DNA of 64,000 nt from Mytilus galloprovincialis (lineage: Eukaryota; Mollusca; Bivalvia; Mytilida; Mytilidae): contig NC_134839.1 of assembly GCF_965363235.1 (NCBI RefSeq), positions 56,759,560-56,823,559 of the forward strand, given 5' to 3'. A model generated the notes under the pieces. It searched no databases. It worked only from the letters and a program-made list of their open reading frames with translations, and had not been told where the DNA came from. The position numbers were made by a program, and so were the translations under genes. Numbering within the stretch: position 1 is the stretch's first letter; every line of letters begins with the position of its first letter. Positions 31,620 to 43,750 of the stretch are shown one piece after another.

Positions 31620-32620
31620 AAAATAAATAAATAGTCTTTATTTCAAGAGGATGGTCCCATTAGTTAAAACTAATCTTCCTGAGAGTCCTCAAAATAATAA
31701 TAACATATTTATAAGTACATAGAGTATTATTATAAAGTTATATTATACACAATATACAATTGTATTTAAATAATAATGAAAAAGCATATTAATTTGCACA
31801 ATTGATGAAAAATTTGTAACATTTTGTTTTAAAAGATCCAAGTGTATTACTCATTTTTATTTCATTTGGTAAACTGTTCCATATTTGAGAACCTGAATAT
31901 GTAAATGTTTTCTTTAAAAAAATTGTTTTTGGTTTTGAAAGATTTAATAGTTTTTCATCAGCTGAACGTAAGTTATAATTTGGATTATCAGTAAAATGAA
32001 AATTTTCTTGTAAATAGTTAGGAACCATACCATTTAATGATTTATATACAAGTATTGCCTTTTGGTATTGAATGCGTTTTTCCACATTTAACCAGCTACT
32101 AGCGTAAACTATTAAACAATAAACTGGATGATGTCATTATGTCAGCTTCTACTATAACCCTAGCAGATTTCTTTAATAACTTATTAAGTTTATTTATTCC
32201 ACTTTCACAACAGCTTCCCTATATATTGCAACAATAATCAAATAATGGCAGAATATAAGCATTAAAATAGATAATACGTATATGCATAGGTAAATATTTT
32301 CTTATCTTTTGTAATAAATTGATTCTGTTTGATATAGTACATGACATTTTATCTATCTGCTGATTCCAATTTAGGTTTTTGTCGATATATAAACCAAGAA
32401 GTTTTTCACAATCTACATTTTCTATTTGTTCATTTGAAATATTGATATCTAAACTGTTTCCAGTTGAACAAAGTTTTTGTTTTGAACCAACAATCATTGA
32501 GTTACACTTTTTGGCATTTAATTTCATACAATTTTGCGCACACCAGTTTTCATGAATATCATTTTGAAGGTTAGAAGTTAACTGAAGTAAATTATTACCT
32601 TTACAATGTAATGTAGAATT
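31620..32620 (-). mobile_element. LINE 3' end (CR1/Jockey-like), 5'-truncated and decayed
   Basis: Two minus-strand blocks of one RT C-terminus: 32219-32527 (LNAKKCNSMIVGSK, LLGLYIDKNLNWNQQIDKM) and 31789-32085 (VYKSLNGMVPNYL, GSQIWNSLPNEIKMS). A frameshift and a stop separate them. Catalytic motifs lie upstream of the truncation and are absent. The 3' UTR ends in an AATAAATAAATAG-like tail near 31620-31640. Confidence 0.82.
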
Positions 32621-33925
32621 AAAATGTTATAGATTAATATTGAATTAGCATATTAAGGAATTCTGAGCACAATAGGTTGTACCACTTATTGATGTTATAT
32701 AGTTTTACTAGTTATAACACGTATCGCTCGTCTGATCAGAATTTCTTAATGATATATATCTCTTTCATATTAAACTATAATAATGATCTTACACAAATGA
32801 AAAGGCTGGTTTAGTCTATTTACATATTTAGTTATCTGGTTTATTGTTGTGTTGGAAGTTGTCTCATTGGTGAAGTACCACACCTTCACGTTTGATTTGT
32901 GTTGATATTATTATTCTATTTTAAACATTTACATTATTTAAAATACACTAAATTTAATTTATGTTAATGCTTCACGTCATTGTCTTCGCTAATGTATACG
33001 TATAGAAATTTAATCTTGATAATGCAAGGTGACATTCCTATTAATTTAAATAATGAAATAAAGGTAGAGAACTGTACAATAAACGCGCATATGCATTTTA
33101 AGACTTGATATGAACGAGTACTGCTTGAAATTTCTTAAAATTCTTTCCACAGTTAAATATAATAATATATTTTAGATATACTTGGTTAATTTCACGTCTG
33201 TAGAATATTTTTGGAATAAATTGGTGAGAAACTTTAAGGTTCGATGCATCATAAACAATGTCAAACAAATCTAGGACCTACTTAAACATTAAATTTTACA
33301 GGTAGAAAACCTGTTGCAGCGGAACCTATGGAAGGAACATAAACACGGTATGTATTCAAACATTCAAACACGGACATTATGAAATACAAATCAAACATTT
33401 TTTTTAAAATGCCAATTAAGGTAAAGGTGTACTAGTCGGCCCTGTGGTTCACAGTCAAAAGATTGGAAACGCACAAATGAAGCGCGTGCATTAAAAAAAG
33501 GCGAAAAGTTCAAGCCAGAAAATAATACTCCAATATCGCTGACATGTATCGTCTCAGTGTTAAAGCTGGAATTTATATTGAATAACTATAATTGAAGCAA
33601 ACAAATAAACCTTATTATAATGAAACTAAACACATTTATTTAAAAACCAGTTGTTGGCATGACACGGGTTATGTTCTTCTCATATATGTTATGATGGTAT
33701 GATACTAAATCCCTAACAGGAAGGATTGTGCCTGATATTCATTTGATGAAGACATAATCTTTCAATCATTTTTTTTTTAAAGTCTGGAGCTGACATGTCA
33801 GTTAACTGCTAGTAGTCTGTTGTTATTTATGTATTATTGTCATTGTTTATTTTCTTTGGTTACATCTTCTGACATCAGACTCGGACTTCTCTCGAACTAA
33901 ATTTTAATGTGCATATTGTTATGCG
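32621..33925. other. AT-rich stretch without recognised genes
   Basis: Only a small reversed family A fragment near 32840-32890 (GTTGTCTCATTGG). Confidence 0.35.
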
Positions 33926-33929
33926 TTTA

Positions 33930-34060
33930 CTTTTCTACATTGACTAGAGGTATAGGGGAGGGTTGAGATCTCATAATCATGTTTAACCCCGCCGCATCTG
34001 TGCGCCTGTCCCAAGTCAGGAGCCTCTAGCCTTTGTTAGTCTTGTATTATTTTTAACTTA
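33930..34060 (+). repeat. Dispersed repeat family B
   Basis: TTTTCTACATTGACTAGAGG, TTTAACCCCGCCGCAT, CCCAAGTCAGGAGCCTCT, as at 16190-16450. Confidence 0.75.
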
Positions 34061-34468
34061 CTTACAAGCTTCTGACTGTGGACAGACACACACAAAAATC
34101 ATGTGGCGGGGATTAACATTTTAGCGATCGCTCAACCACTTCTGCTACCTAAGAAATGACTGTAAATGAATATAGATTTAGTCAATAATAATACCGATGA
34201 ACCAAAATCAAAGATGACATAACAGTTATTTTTTACTGGTATTTTGTTTTGAATGATTGTATGGAGATAAAAGAAATACTGTAAATAAGACATACCACAT
34301 CTCCTTAATATATTGAACTTATTTATTATATAGGTCAGGATTTCTGCATGTAATTATCAAATACAAATAGGTGATGCACGTTAAACGCCTGGCAAAATTT
34401 ATCATAATGAATTATTGAATAGAATAACAGCTAAAATAGTCAAATCTATACAACAACTTTACATTCAG

Positions 34469-34768
34469 ATGGCAGTTCCAATTATAGTCACAGCAATACA
34501 ATTAGGAACAAAAGCATGTAGTTTTGCTTACCAATTTAAAAGCGATCTTAAAAAAGAACCGGTAAATATTAGGTCATACATGTTCAGTACTGGAACTGGT
34601 CAAAGAACAGATTTTCCTTCAGCGTTACTTACAACAGACGGTTACCGTGGAGCGACTGTTGTCGAGGACTTTGGATATCGAGCTATTGAACGGTTTAAAG
34701 GGATTGCAGATGACAACAATAAGTACGGTTTCTTCGAAAATATCATCGAAGCTCTATATACCAGTGAG
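34469..34768 (+). CDS. HSPA12-like protein, exon with the ATPase N-terminal lobe
   Basis: 100 codons between an acceptor (CTTTACATTCAG) and donor GAG then GTTAGT. ATG is the first codon of the exon, so it is the likely start, with a 5' UTR exon upstream. It matches the HSPA12 N-terminus in layout: core strand VTAIQLGT, then YQFKSDLKKEPVNI, PSALLTTDGY, FGYRAIERF and YGFFENIIEALY. In working HSPA12 and Hsp70 proteins the first strand carries a D-x-G-T-T/S phosphate loop; here Asp is Gln and the following Thr-rich turn is TKACS, so ATP binding is doubtful. Phase 0 out fits the exon at 51219. Confidence 0.75.
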
Positions 34769-35315
34769 GTTAGTTGGAACTTTAATTCAATAGTGATAAA
34801 TGTTTAAAATTAAAATCCTTAATTCCAAGCTTTTATAGTATCAACGAATTAACCAAACAACATTTTGATATGGGATAGATGATTTTGAGACTCAGATGGA
34901 TATAAATTGAGTGAAATATTTCTGTTCTTACATTTCCAGCGCAAAATATATATTTATTTCATTTGTATACGTAAATGCAACAAACAGGTAGAGTGAATTC
35001 CCCTTGAAATCATTTACTACAAGGTTACTACCAAAAATGGTTCAAATTTTTATTGAAATTTGCAATTGGAAATTTAATTCTGCGTACTAAGACATTCAGT
35101 CTTCCAACAATAGACTTATCACACCGCGGGTAAATTATCGCGTTGTGATTGGTTAAACGCCGTCACGTGGTGATTCGTAAGGGGTTAGTAAACTTCATAG
35201 GGGGCTCATGGTGTCACGTATACTTTTAATGGTGACGTCATCTATTGCTGTTGTTGTTTTTCAATGTTCATTTTTTTACAAAACGCAGCAGAAAGAGTCC
35301 TGCGGGAGATAACAT

Positions 35316-35452
35316 GCTTCTTTTTGTTACTTCGTTGAAGTGTAAAAGCGTTGACCGAAGTACATTTTGTATGAAGCGCGAAAGCGTTTCATTCTAAAAA
35401 TGGGCGCACCGTCAACGCTTTTACAACTATATGAAGTTACAAAAAGAAGCAT
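35316..35452. mobile_element. Fold-back element with ~41-bp arms
   Basis: The left arm 35316-35356 (starts GCTTCTTTTTGTTACTTCG) returns inverted at 35411-35452 ending AAGTTACAAAAAGAAGC. The loop of ~54 bp holds GAAGCGCGAAAGCG. It is followed directly by a partial repeat of family G (35453-35512). Confidence 0.75.
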
Positions 35453-35512
35453 TGAAACGCGCGTCTGGCGTACTAAATTATAATCCTGGTACCTTTGATA
35501 ACTATTAATACT
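35453..35512 (+). repeat. Family G fragment
   Basis: GAAACGCGCGTCTGGCGTAC and AATTATAATCCTGGTACC, as in the triple copy at 60419-61051. Confidence 0.8.
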
Positions 35513-35964
35513 TTTAATTCCATTTTTTAGCTAGGATCATGAAAACACAATTTTTATCAAGTTTTTACTTAATTTACCTGTGCACTTTATTGTGGGACCT
35601 GAGCGTGTCATCATGCATGATAAATGTTATTGTGTGATGAAGTTGCTTAACCCTCTTGCTGCCAAAGGAACATTTATAGCTTCTACACACAAATCTTGTT
35701 GATTGTGTTCTAACGTCAAAGGTCCATTGTAACGTCACAATACCCAGGGGCACTGACAACGTTTAAAGACGGCGCCAAAAGGACGAATTAGTGTGTAGCT
35801 AAATTTCAAAACATTGTCCAGAAACGGGTCAATTTCAGTAAAAAATACCAAAAATAGTAAATTGTTATTCAGTCTTGTATAACAGCATGTTATCTCAAAT
35901 AATGGAAGAATTACTAAACATAAAGTCAAGATGGTTTTTTTTAAATAACGTTATTTATATGACA

Positions 35965-36050
35965 TTTCGTAACGTCATAATGGTGGGGTGTTGCTAAATG
36001 GCGGAAACGGAAAGAGAAACGGAAAACGGAAACAGAAAGAATGAACATCT
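35965..36050 (+). repeat. Dispersed GGAAAC-rich repeat, copy 1
   Basis: GGGGTGTTGCTAAATGGCGG followed by alternating AAACGGAAA blocks. The same order appears inverted at 46795-46890. Confidence 0.7.
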
Positions 36051-37923
36051 TTTCATTTTGGTTATTTTATCTACATGACCACGTTTAACATAGTATATCA
36101 TATGTTTACAAGAATGAAAAACAGTGGAATAAATTTAAAATAAAAGATTTAAAGCATAAAGTATTAAGGTCATGCGTACGTCGTTCCTGCGATTCGGTAT
36201 AGTCTGTTCGACTTTTTCTTACTCTTAAAAGAACTTTTGGATATTGGCCTCAATTCTATTAATAGATAGGTTGTTAAATAATAATTATTTTTGGAAATGC
36301 TTTAAAGGGAAAATTCGCAAAAAAAAAAATGATATTATGTTCACCCTAAATAAATAAGCATATTCCTAAAATATTAAAGGTTTATTCGTCTAGATGAGTG
36401 AGTTATTAATTTCTTTATTTAAATCGACTCTCAATTCTCGGGAAGACGCCATCTTGAAAACTAATGACCACGGATATCTAATTACCACAAAGTCCTAGTA
36501 ACCAGCATTACATGTCCGTTAATCAGTATGAAAATGACTTGTCAAGCTGATGAATGTTCTACCCGACCAATTAATGGAAGAAGTCTTCATAGTTTTCAAG
36601 ATCATCAAATTAAGTAATGCTTCACTAAAATTGATAAGAATATTTCAAAAAATACTTTATAAGACATCTCATTTTTTTAGAGGGTTTAATATTCAGCGTA
36701 CAATGCTGAAGTCAGGTTAAAAAGCTGTAAATGATTAAAGATCGTACATTGGTTTTAGCTCGTCATTACATTTACATTTTTGGCACCGAGATACAGTATC
36801 AAGTATTGTATAAGAATTATGCTATCATAATGTTATAGTCTCAATAAAGTGAAAAAAGTTCGGAGATATACTTATTGTGAATGAATTATAAACTGAGATT
36901 TATCTCTTTTGAAAAAGTTTTTTTAAATGCTTGTTTCTAACGTATATTTTTAGTTTATTTTGGGGTTTTACCTAACTTGACCCGGTACGTCTAAACACTG
37001 CTAAGGACTCCTTAGTGCACTAAGGACTATACAATGCCACTAAGGACTAGAAGGAGTGCTGTTATATGTGTTATTTTTACAAATCATTTTAGAGAATCAT
37101 AAATAAACAAGATATTCAACATTATATAGGCACGTGCCCGTTTTTCTTTGATATACCGAAAATCAATGAACCGATTGACACGTGCCATATAATATAACTA
37201 CTGATTAAACAATCATATTCTTTAATTTAAGAAATTAACAATTGAAACGAAAAGATTAATGCTTGATTATCATAATAAAATGTGTTGTTCTTATTTAAAA
37301 TGATTAATTGGACAAATAATTTTGCTTTTGTCTAATTTATTTCCCGACAAAGTTATTTGCCATAGGTGCACGACTTTGACTTTGAAAATAAGTAAGTGTG
37401 TAGTCAGCTTGGTAAAATGTTTATGTATGAGATATGAAGACAAAATGAATAAATATATTTATAAGTTTTTTGTTTTTATTTTAATTCCGACAAAGATGCG
37501 TGTATATACAAATGGCTTCACTAAAACATGAGTAAATTGATTATTCCGAAGAAAAAAAACTATAAATCATGATGTTTATTTTTCCACTTTCTATTACTGC
37601 TTTATGCATAGTACGAATAACGATTGAATTACACACATTCCAAATTCTGTAGTTTTGATACGGGAACTAGGTATTTTGAACAGGGTTTTCCTTCACCACC
37701 GAAAAAAGATCATATAGAAAATACAGAGCAGTTTGTCACAAGTGAATTTTTTTTTATAACAATTTAAAATCAAATAATCAATACCAAACGGAGAACACAA
37801 AATACAAAAACAATTGGGAAAACGAAGAATCGTGGGAACAAGACAATCAGGACAACATTACAAACAAACAAGAAATCGTACAACAGAATGAGTTACAAAT
37901 TGGTGAAATAATAGAAATATGTT

Positions 37924-38355
37924 GTGAACATAAAGAAAAAAACAGTTGAAACAGACGAAACCGAAAATATTTCCGTGTTTACCAGAAATGAACAAATTTT
38001 TGAAACAGAATCTGAAGATATTGTTGAAAATGTAGAAATAGATACACAGATAAAAGAAAACGAACAAATGGAAAACAAGAATACAGAAAGTAAGAAAAAG
38101 AAAGACAAAAGTAAAGTAGGGAAAAAGAAAACTGAAGAAAAGACGGAAGATAAAGACAAGACAAAAAGTTCAAAAACTACACACAAAAAAGGAGAAATAC
38201 ACATTGATAAGACAAAAAAAGATGAACCGAAAACAGATAGCAAAACTACATTAACAAATAAAAGGCCGAGAAATTCAACCGGAGATGGCAAAAAGCAAGA
38301 GTACACACAAAAGAAAACAAAGGTAAAAACACCGACAACTCAAACTTTAAAATGA
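37924..38355 (+). pseudogene. LINE ORF1 C-terminal part, Lys-rich
   Basis: 143 codons, extremely rich in Lys, Glu and Thr (KKKKDKSKVGKKKTEEKTED). The upstream part of the frame toward 37750 is also Asn/Glu-rich but interrupted. Such basic ORF1 proteins coat LINE RNA. The final codons overlap ORF2's first Met by ATGA. Confidence 0.6.
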
Positions 38356-41300
38356 TGTATGCTAAACTAACATTTCTTTATAGCACACTACTGATGTTAA
38401 GTATTTTGAAAATTATAAGTGTGAATATTAAAAGGAGTTTTGAAACAAAAATAGATGTATCATTAGAGATTATGGTGATTGTGAAATCATTTGTTTGCAG
38501 GAATGTGGTTATATTAAGCAACATGTTATTAGCAATTTAGAAAATAATACAGACTTTAAAATATATTTTTCGCAAGGAGAGTTACATACAAAAGGTGTGG
38601 TGACCTTGGTAAAAAAGATATTGAATGTACAAACCATTACTTTAACAGCAATATATTGAAAGGTAGATTGGTACATACTAGTTTCAAAACTGATGACAAA
38701 GTAATAAATCTATTGAACATTTATAGTCCTACAAAATCCACAGGACAACAAGGCTTTTTTTTTTTATAGAGAAATGATAGAATACTGTGCAAGTGTAAAT
38801 GTAGAATCACATAGAAATATTATTTTGGGAGATTTTAACTGTATTGATCAACAGATTGATACAAAAAAACCAAATGTTGTACTTGATAACACTGTAATTT
38901 TGTTATTGAAAAGAATTGTGTACCATGTTAAATATATACATTAGATAGCTATAGATATAAATATCACAAAAAAAAAAAGTTATACTTTTATAGGTAATAA
39001 AGGTGCTAAAACTAGAACAGACAAAATATGTATATCTGAAGCATTAAAACATGAGATAAGAGATCTTATGCATATAACCTATCAATATAGTGACCAAAAG
39101 ATCGTATATATATCTTTGTAACTTCAAAAAACTAAATGGGGAAATAGTTACTGGAAAACGCATGATAGTTTATTGGACAAAGAACTTTATACCGAATACA
39201 TAAATAATTTTTGGATAAATTGGAAACAAAGGAAGAGTAACTATAACATTTTAGATTGGTGGGAAATTGGAAAGAAAAAAATTGAAAGAATTGACAATAC
39301 GTTTCTCAAAACAATTATTAGCTCGTGAAAGAAAAGAACTTTCAGAAACATATATGCAACTTGAGAATGAAGAAAATAAAATTCAGCCTGACCAAGTCAC
39401 CATTGATAACTTAAGTGAAATTATAATTAAATTAGAAAATAAGGAAAAAATGGGAACAATAATACCTTCAAGACAAGATTATTACGAAGAAGATATAGAT
39501 AACATAGATTTCTTTAAACAAGCAGAGAAAAAAGAGGAGATAAACGAGAAGTAGAAAGTGTATAAGACAAAAATGGAAAATCATGCACATCTAAAAGTGA
39601 GGTGATTAAAGTAGTGACAGATTTTTATTTCGATCTATATAAGTCCTAAAACATTGATAGACAATCAATGACAAACTATTTAGAAGACCTTAATCTAAAT
39701 AAATTAACAGAAGAAGATAAAACAAACTTTGATACCTTTATATCACTAGATGAATGTCTTAAATTATTAAAGGAATTCAAAAATAACAAATCTCCAGGAG
39801 TTGATGGAATAGGAAAGTCTTTTTACTTAAAATTCTGGAAAATAATAGGTGAAGATCTGTCGGAAGTTTTGAACAACGTGTATTTAAACGGAAAACTCAC
39901 GGAAACAATGAAGACAGGACTGATCTCACTAATATATAAAAATAAGGGTAATAGAAAAGACATGAAACAATGGCGACCGATTAGTCTACTATGTGTTTAA
40001 CAGTTGATTACAAAATTCCTACCAAATTCTTAAGTAAAAACTTGTCAAAAATATTAAACAAATTATTAGATAAAAATCAAACAGGTGCAGGACCAGAAAA
40101 ATTAATATCAGACAATCTTTTATCTATAGAAAGCATATTGGAGTATAAGGACTTGAATGGCATAAGTGGTATATTAATTTCATTTGACCAGGAAAAGGCT
40201 TTTGATCGGGTGGAGCATGAATTTATCATACAAGTGTTAAGAGCGATGAATTTTCCGTCAAACTTTATAAGATGGATTGAAATCATTTACACTAACATAT
40301 CAAGTAAGGTTATTATAAATGGAGCACTTAGTGACAAGATTGAATTTACAAGACCCATAACACAAGGATGCCCAATAAGTATGAGTATTTATGCTGTCAT
40401 AATAGAAGCATGAGCCTGTAAAGTTCGCAGAAACAATAATATACAGGGAATACAAATTCCTAATCATAACACAAATGTAAAGCTTTTTCAACACGCAGAT
40501 GATTGTTCTATTACATCGACGAATCTAACAGACTATGAAAATAAGAATTTAAACAATTTGGTTTGGTATCTGGCTCGAAAATTAATGAAAACAAAACCGA
40601 AATTTTTAAAAATTGGAAATCCTAATACAAAAAAACTTTAGCAGTATAAACAAACTAATCAAAGACGAAATTAAAGTCCTTGGAATATGGTTTGGGAAAA
40701 ATGCAGTTGAAATTAACTGGAAAAAGAAATATTATGGACTGATACAACAGATAGACAAATGGAAAAAAAGAAAACTCCGATATAAACATAAAGTTTTAGT
40801 TCTAAACACTTATATAATTAGTAAATTCTTGTATACTGCAAGAATATATCCACCTAGTGAATTTTATATAAAGAAAATAAATAAAATTATTTATGATTTT
40901 TTTCTGGGACAACATTGAGCTGTTAAACAGAACAACAATTACCAAACAATATAAAGATGGTGGACAACAAGTTCCAGACATCAAAATGAAATGTGAAGCC
41001 TTACTTTTATACAGAATATCTCAAGTATTACTGGAAATTCATCTGTATGGACATCATTATTCATTTATTTCATAGGAATCACTACAAGAGCCATACTTTC
41101 AAAATTAGCAGAAAATATGTATAGACATTCTGTGGTCACTATAGGGCAATATGAAAGATTAAAATGCATATATCTTAAATATCAAAATAATATTATACTT
41201 AATAAGAAAAGTTTTAAAGACGTTTATTTACAGCTGTTAGAATTGAACAATGTTATAAACAAGATTGAAATATTATACCCAAATGTAAATTTCCAACAGA

Positions 41301-41723
41301 TATGGATTAACTTACAAAGGGTGAACAATCTGTATATAAGAGATTTATCTATAAAGTTGTACATATGATACTGCCAACAGGGGCGTGGCTGTCGAGGAGA
41401 AAATTTTACATACAAACATATAAATAAAGCTATTGTAATAAACATATTGAGACGTTAGAAAATGTGTAACTTTGACATATTTCAGAACCTTAGTTTGTAG
41501 AATTATACAAAATGAATAAAAAAAATTAAATTTTAGTATGAATACAAATACATGTATACTGTTTAATATTGATTTAGACTTGTTTCCGTATATTTATGTA
41601 TATGTACATAGTATTTGGGCTTGTAGATATATGCCAATAGAAGAACACTTATCAGAAATACTTATGTTAAAATACTATAAAGATGAACATTTATACAAAC
41701 ATTTGAATAATATTGTACAGTAG
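38352..41723 (+). pseudogene. LINE ORF2: endonuclease and reverse transcriptase, multiply broken
   Basis: Pieces in order, in changing frames: endonuclease start LKIISVNIK; VINLLNIYSP and NIILGDFNCI (38700-38850); CIS-EALKHEIRD end; linker 39267-39554; RT fingers KNNKSPGVDGIGKSFYLKFW and KQWRPISLLC (39668-40000); GILISFDQEKAFDRVEHEFI with the first Asp and PITQGCPISMSIYA (39991-40413); FQHADDCS with catalytic Asps (about 40490-40510); thumb VLGIWFGKNAVEINW (40613-40918); distal part to about 41723. The HADD and QGCP style is that of Tx1/L1-clade elements. At least half a dozen frame changes or stops, so it is dead. Confidence 0.8.
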
Positions 41724-41888
41724 TTTCTTTTTGCTAAAAATAAAATTTAAATAAAAAAAAGCACAATGATGAGAAAGTTGACAAAAATACATCAGTATCA
41801 ACCCTTATATAGGTGTTTGAAAAGATTTTTAAAATGTGTTTTTGCTATAGGAATTTTATTACATTTAAGTTGACTCTATCCTTTGACT

Positions 41889-42647
41889 GGGAGAGATCCG
41901 TTTGCGCCAAAAATGCGTCCTTTTGCGCCACAACATTTTTTATCCAATGCTACGTTTGCGCCATCTGTTTTAAAATTACATGGTATCATTTGCGTCAAAA
42001 ATAAAACATACGATTGCGCCAATTAGAAGAAAATCACCTCCCTCCACCTTTATTCGGACTTGGAACCTGCAGTTTACACGGCAAATATTTCCTTTTCTGA
42101 AACACACTTTCTTCTTACTGTTGTTGCATGGGTATTTCCCAATTTAATGTATGTAGTAGCTTGCAACTTAACTTTATTTCCAAAAAGACAAACATTGAAG
42201 GACGAAATGCATAAAACAGTTCATAATAATTCCTGTGGAATACTTCTACTCCATTTTGGTACGTCTTGTGGTAGATAGAGTTTCAGCCCATGCGGATGGT
42301 GGGAACAAACCACTGTGTCATCAACAATATGTGGCTATAACATAATCGGCAAAAGCTTCTATGTTCTTCTCTTTTGGCATATCTTGAAATAAATTTTCAG
42401 CAAAGCAATAAGTTTTCTTCTCTCTCTGTACATGATCTGTCTAGTGCATTCTTCATGGTGAAATATCTCCGAACATATGATACTTTTTAAGTAAAAAATA
42501 ATCATTATAATATTTATGAAAGATATGTGTACAGGTAAATTGGCGCAAATGAGTTCCGAATATTGGCGCAATTGATACATTTGGAAAACAAAATTTGGCG
42601 CAAATGATACCCCCGAAAAAACATTAGTTAGTGCAAAGGGACTGCTG
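41889..42647 (-). mobile_element. Mutator-like element, 759 bp, with 10-bp target duplication and transposase remnants
   Basis: TCCTTTGACT occurs at 41879-41888 and 42648-42657. The ends carry several inverted GCGCCAA/TTGGCGC subterminal repeats and an imperfect TIR (GATCCGTTTGCGCC against the inverse of GCAAAGGGACTG). On the minus strand the interior still spells pieces of a MULE/FLYWCH-type transposase C-terminus: AWAETLSTTRRT (about 42290) and NGVEVFHRNYYELFYAFRPS (about 42200) with the N-x-E-x-FH pattern, plus DMPKEKNIEAFADYVIATY-like sequence. It is an internally deleted derivative of an autonomous element. Confidence 0.75.
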
Positions 42648-42699
42648 TCCTTTGACTTCCTTGTTAGCATATGTAATCACAACTAAACTAAACTCGAAT

Positions 42700-43750
42700 C
42701 TTTTATAACCCGCTACTTTTTATATTTTGTTTTGTTAAATTGTGTGCTATTGTTTTACATATGATCGTTATTTTTTCTATAAAGTCCACAACAATCTGAG
42801 TGTCTATAAATAAAAAAAATAATAAAAAAAAAAAATAATAACGATTGAATTGAAAAACAATCATGTGGTGTCCTTGGGGTTTATCAAAACCACTAGTTTT
42901 CAACCAGTTTGATATCAGTTTACGGTACTTATTTATTTGAATTGAAATTGTTTGACATTTTTTTTTTAAAGTAAAAGAAGTTTAAAATAATCATTTGCCG
43001 AATTTTAGTCAGATTAGGTTTCATTTCAAATATATGAAAGAGATAAATGTTTTTTTCAAAATGTTCCACAGTGTTTAGTACATTATTTACAAATAATTTC
43101 CAGTATTTGTTAATTTAGAGATAAAGATATTATTTTGATAGATGCCTTGAAAATATGCCTTAACCACATGATGTGAAAATTAATAAAAATGAAAAAGACC
43201 GACAGAAATATTTTCAAATACTATTTCTTTAACTCTATTTTTATTTAAGAAGAACATGTTTGTGAGAAGGAAATCCAATTTGTATTCTTTTTTATTACAA
43301 AATTGTTTGTTTAATGTACTGTATGAAATAATTTATGAAATAACGACTATGTGGTATGTGCTTTACTCGTATGTGCTTTACTCACCGTTGAAGTTCCACG
43401 AACTAGTCAAGCTTGAGTTTGCCGACTTAAGACGAGCACTGTACAGCCAATGCAATATCTGCTGTTTGGATACTATAAGCGCCACTAATTATTGTATCAA
43501 TGCTGGCTTACAAAATCAACTGATCAAAAAGATCGTCTGTTTCATAAACTTATGAAAGACAGTGACAAGTCAAGATTGACTGCAGAAAAAGAAAAAAACT
43601 GTGACAAGTACTCTGAGCGATTTTGAACATTTGAATGTCTTATATTCAGTGCTATGAAATGTAATGTTAATAACTGTATAATATATGTATATATAAATGT
43701 GAATTAAAATATTTAAAAGAAATATATATTCAGTCATTTATTAGTATGAA
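42700..43750. other. AT-rich interior of the 7.2-kb element
   Basis: No recognised product. One 99-codon plus frame (43256-43555) has no recognisable motif. Confidence 0.3.

Larger units (their letters stand above)
37750..41745 (+). mobile_element. Tx1/L1-type LINE, near full length, decayed
   Basis: Carries a Lys-rich ORF1 remnant and an ORF2 with endonuclease and RT in order, ending near an A-rich 3' end (AATAAAAAAAAGC). The 5' boundary is approximate. It lies inside the 36983-44204 element and is therefore younger than it, or was carried with it. Confidence 0.8.

Noticed and set aside
37893-38306. Phe/Ser-rich membrane protein on the minus strand
   Set aside because: Complement of the Lys-rich LINE ORF1 (AAA read as TTT).
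42060-42278. Plus-strand 72-residue protein
   Set aside because: Opposite strand of the Mutator-like transposase remnant.
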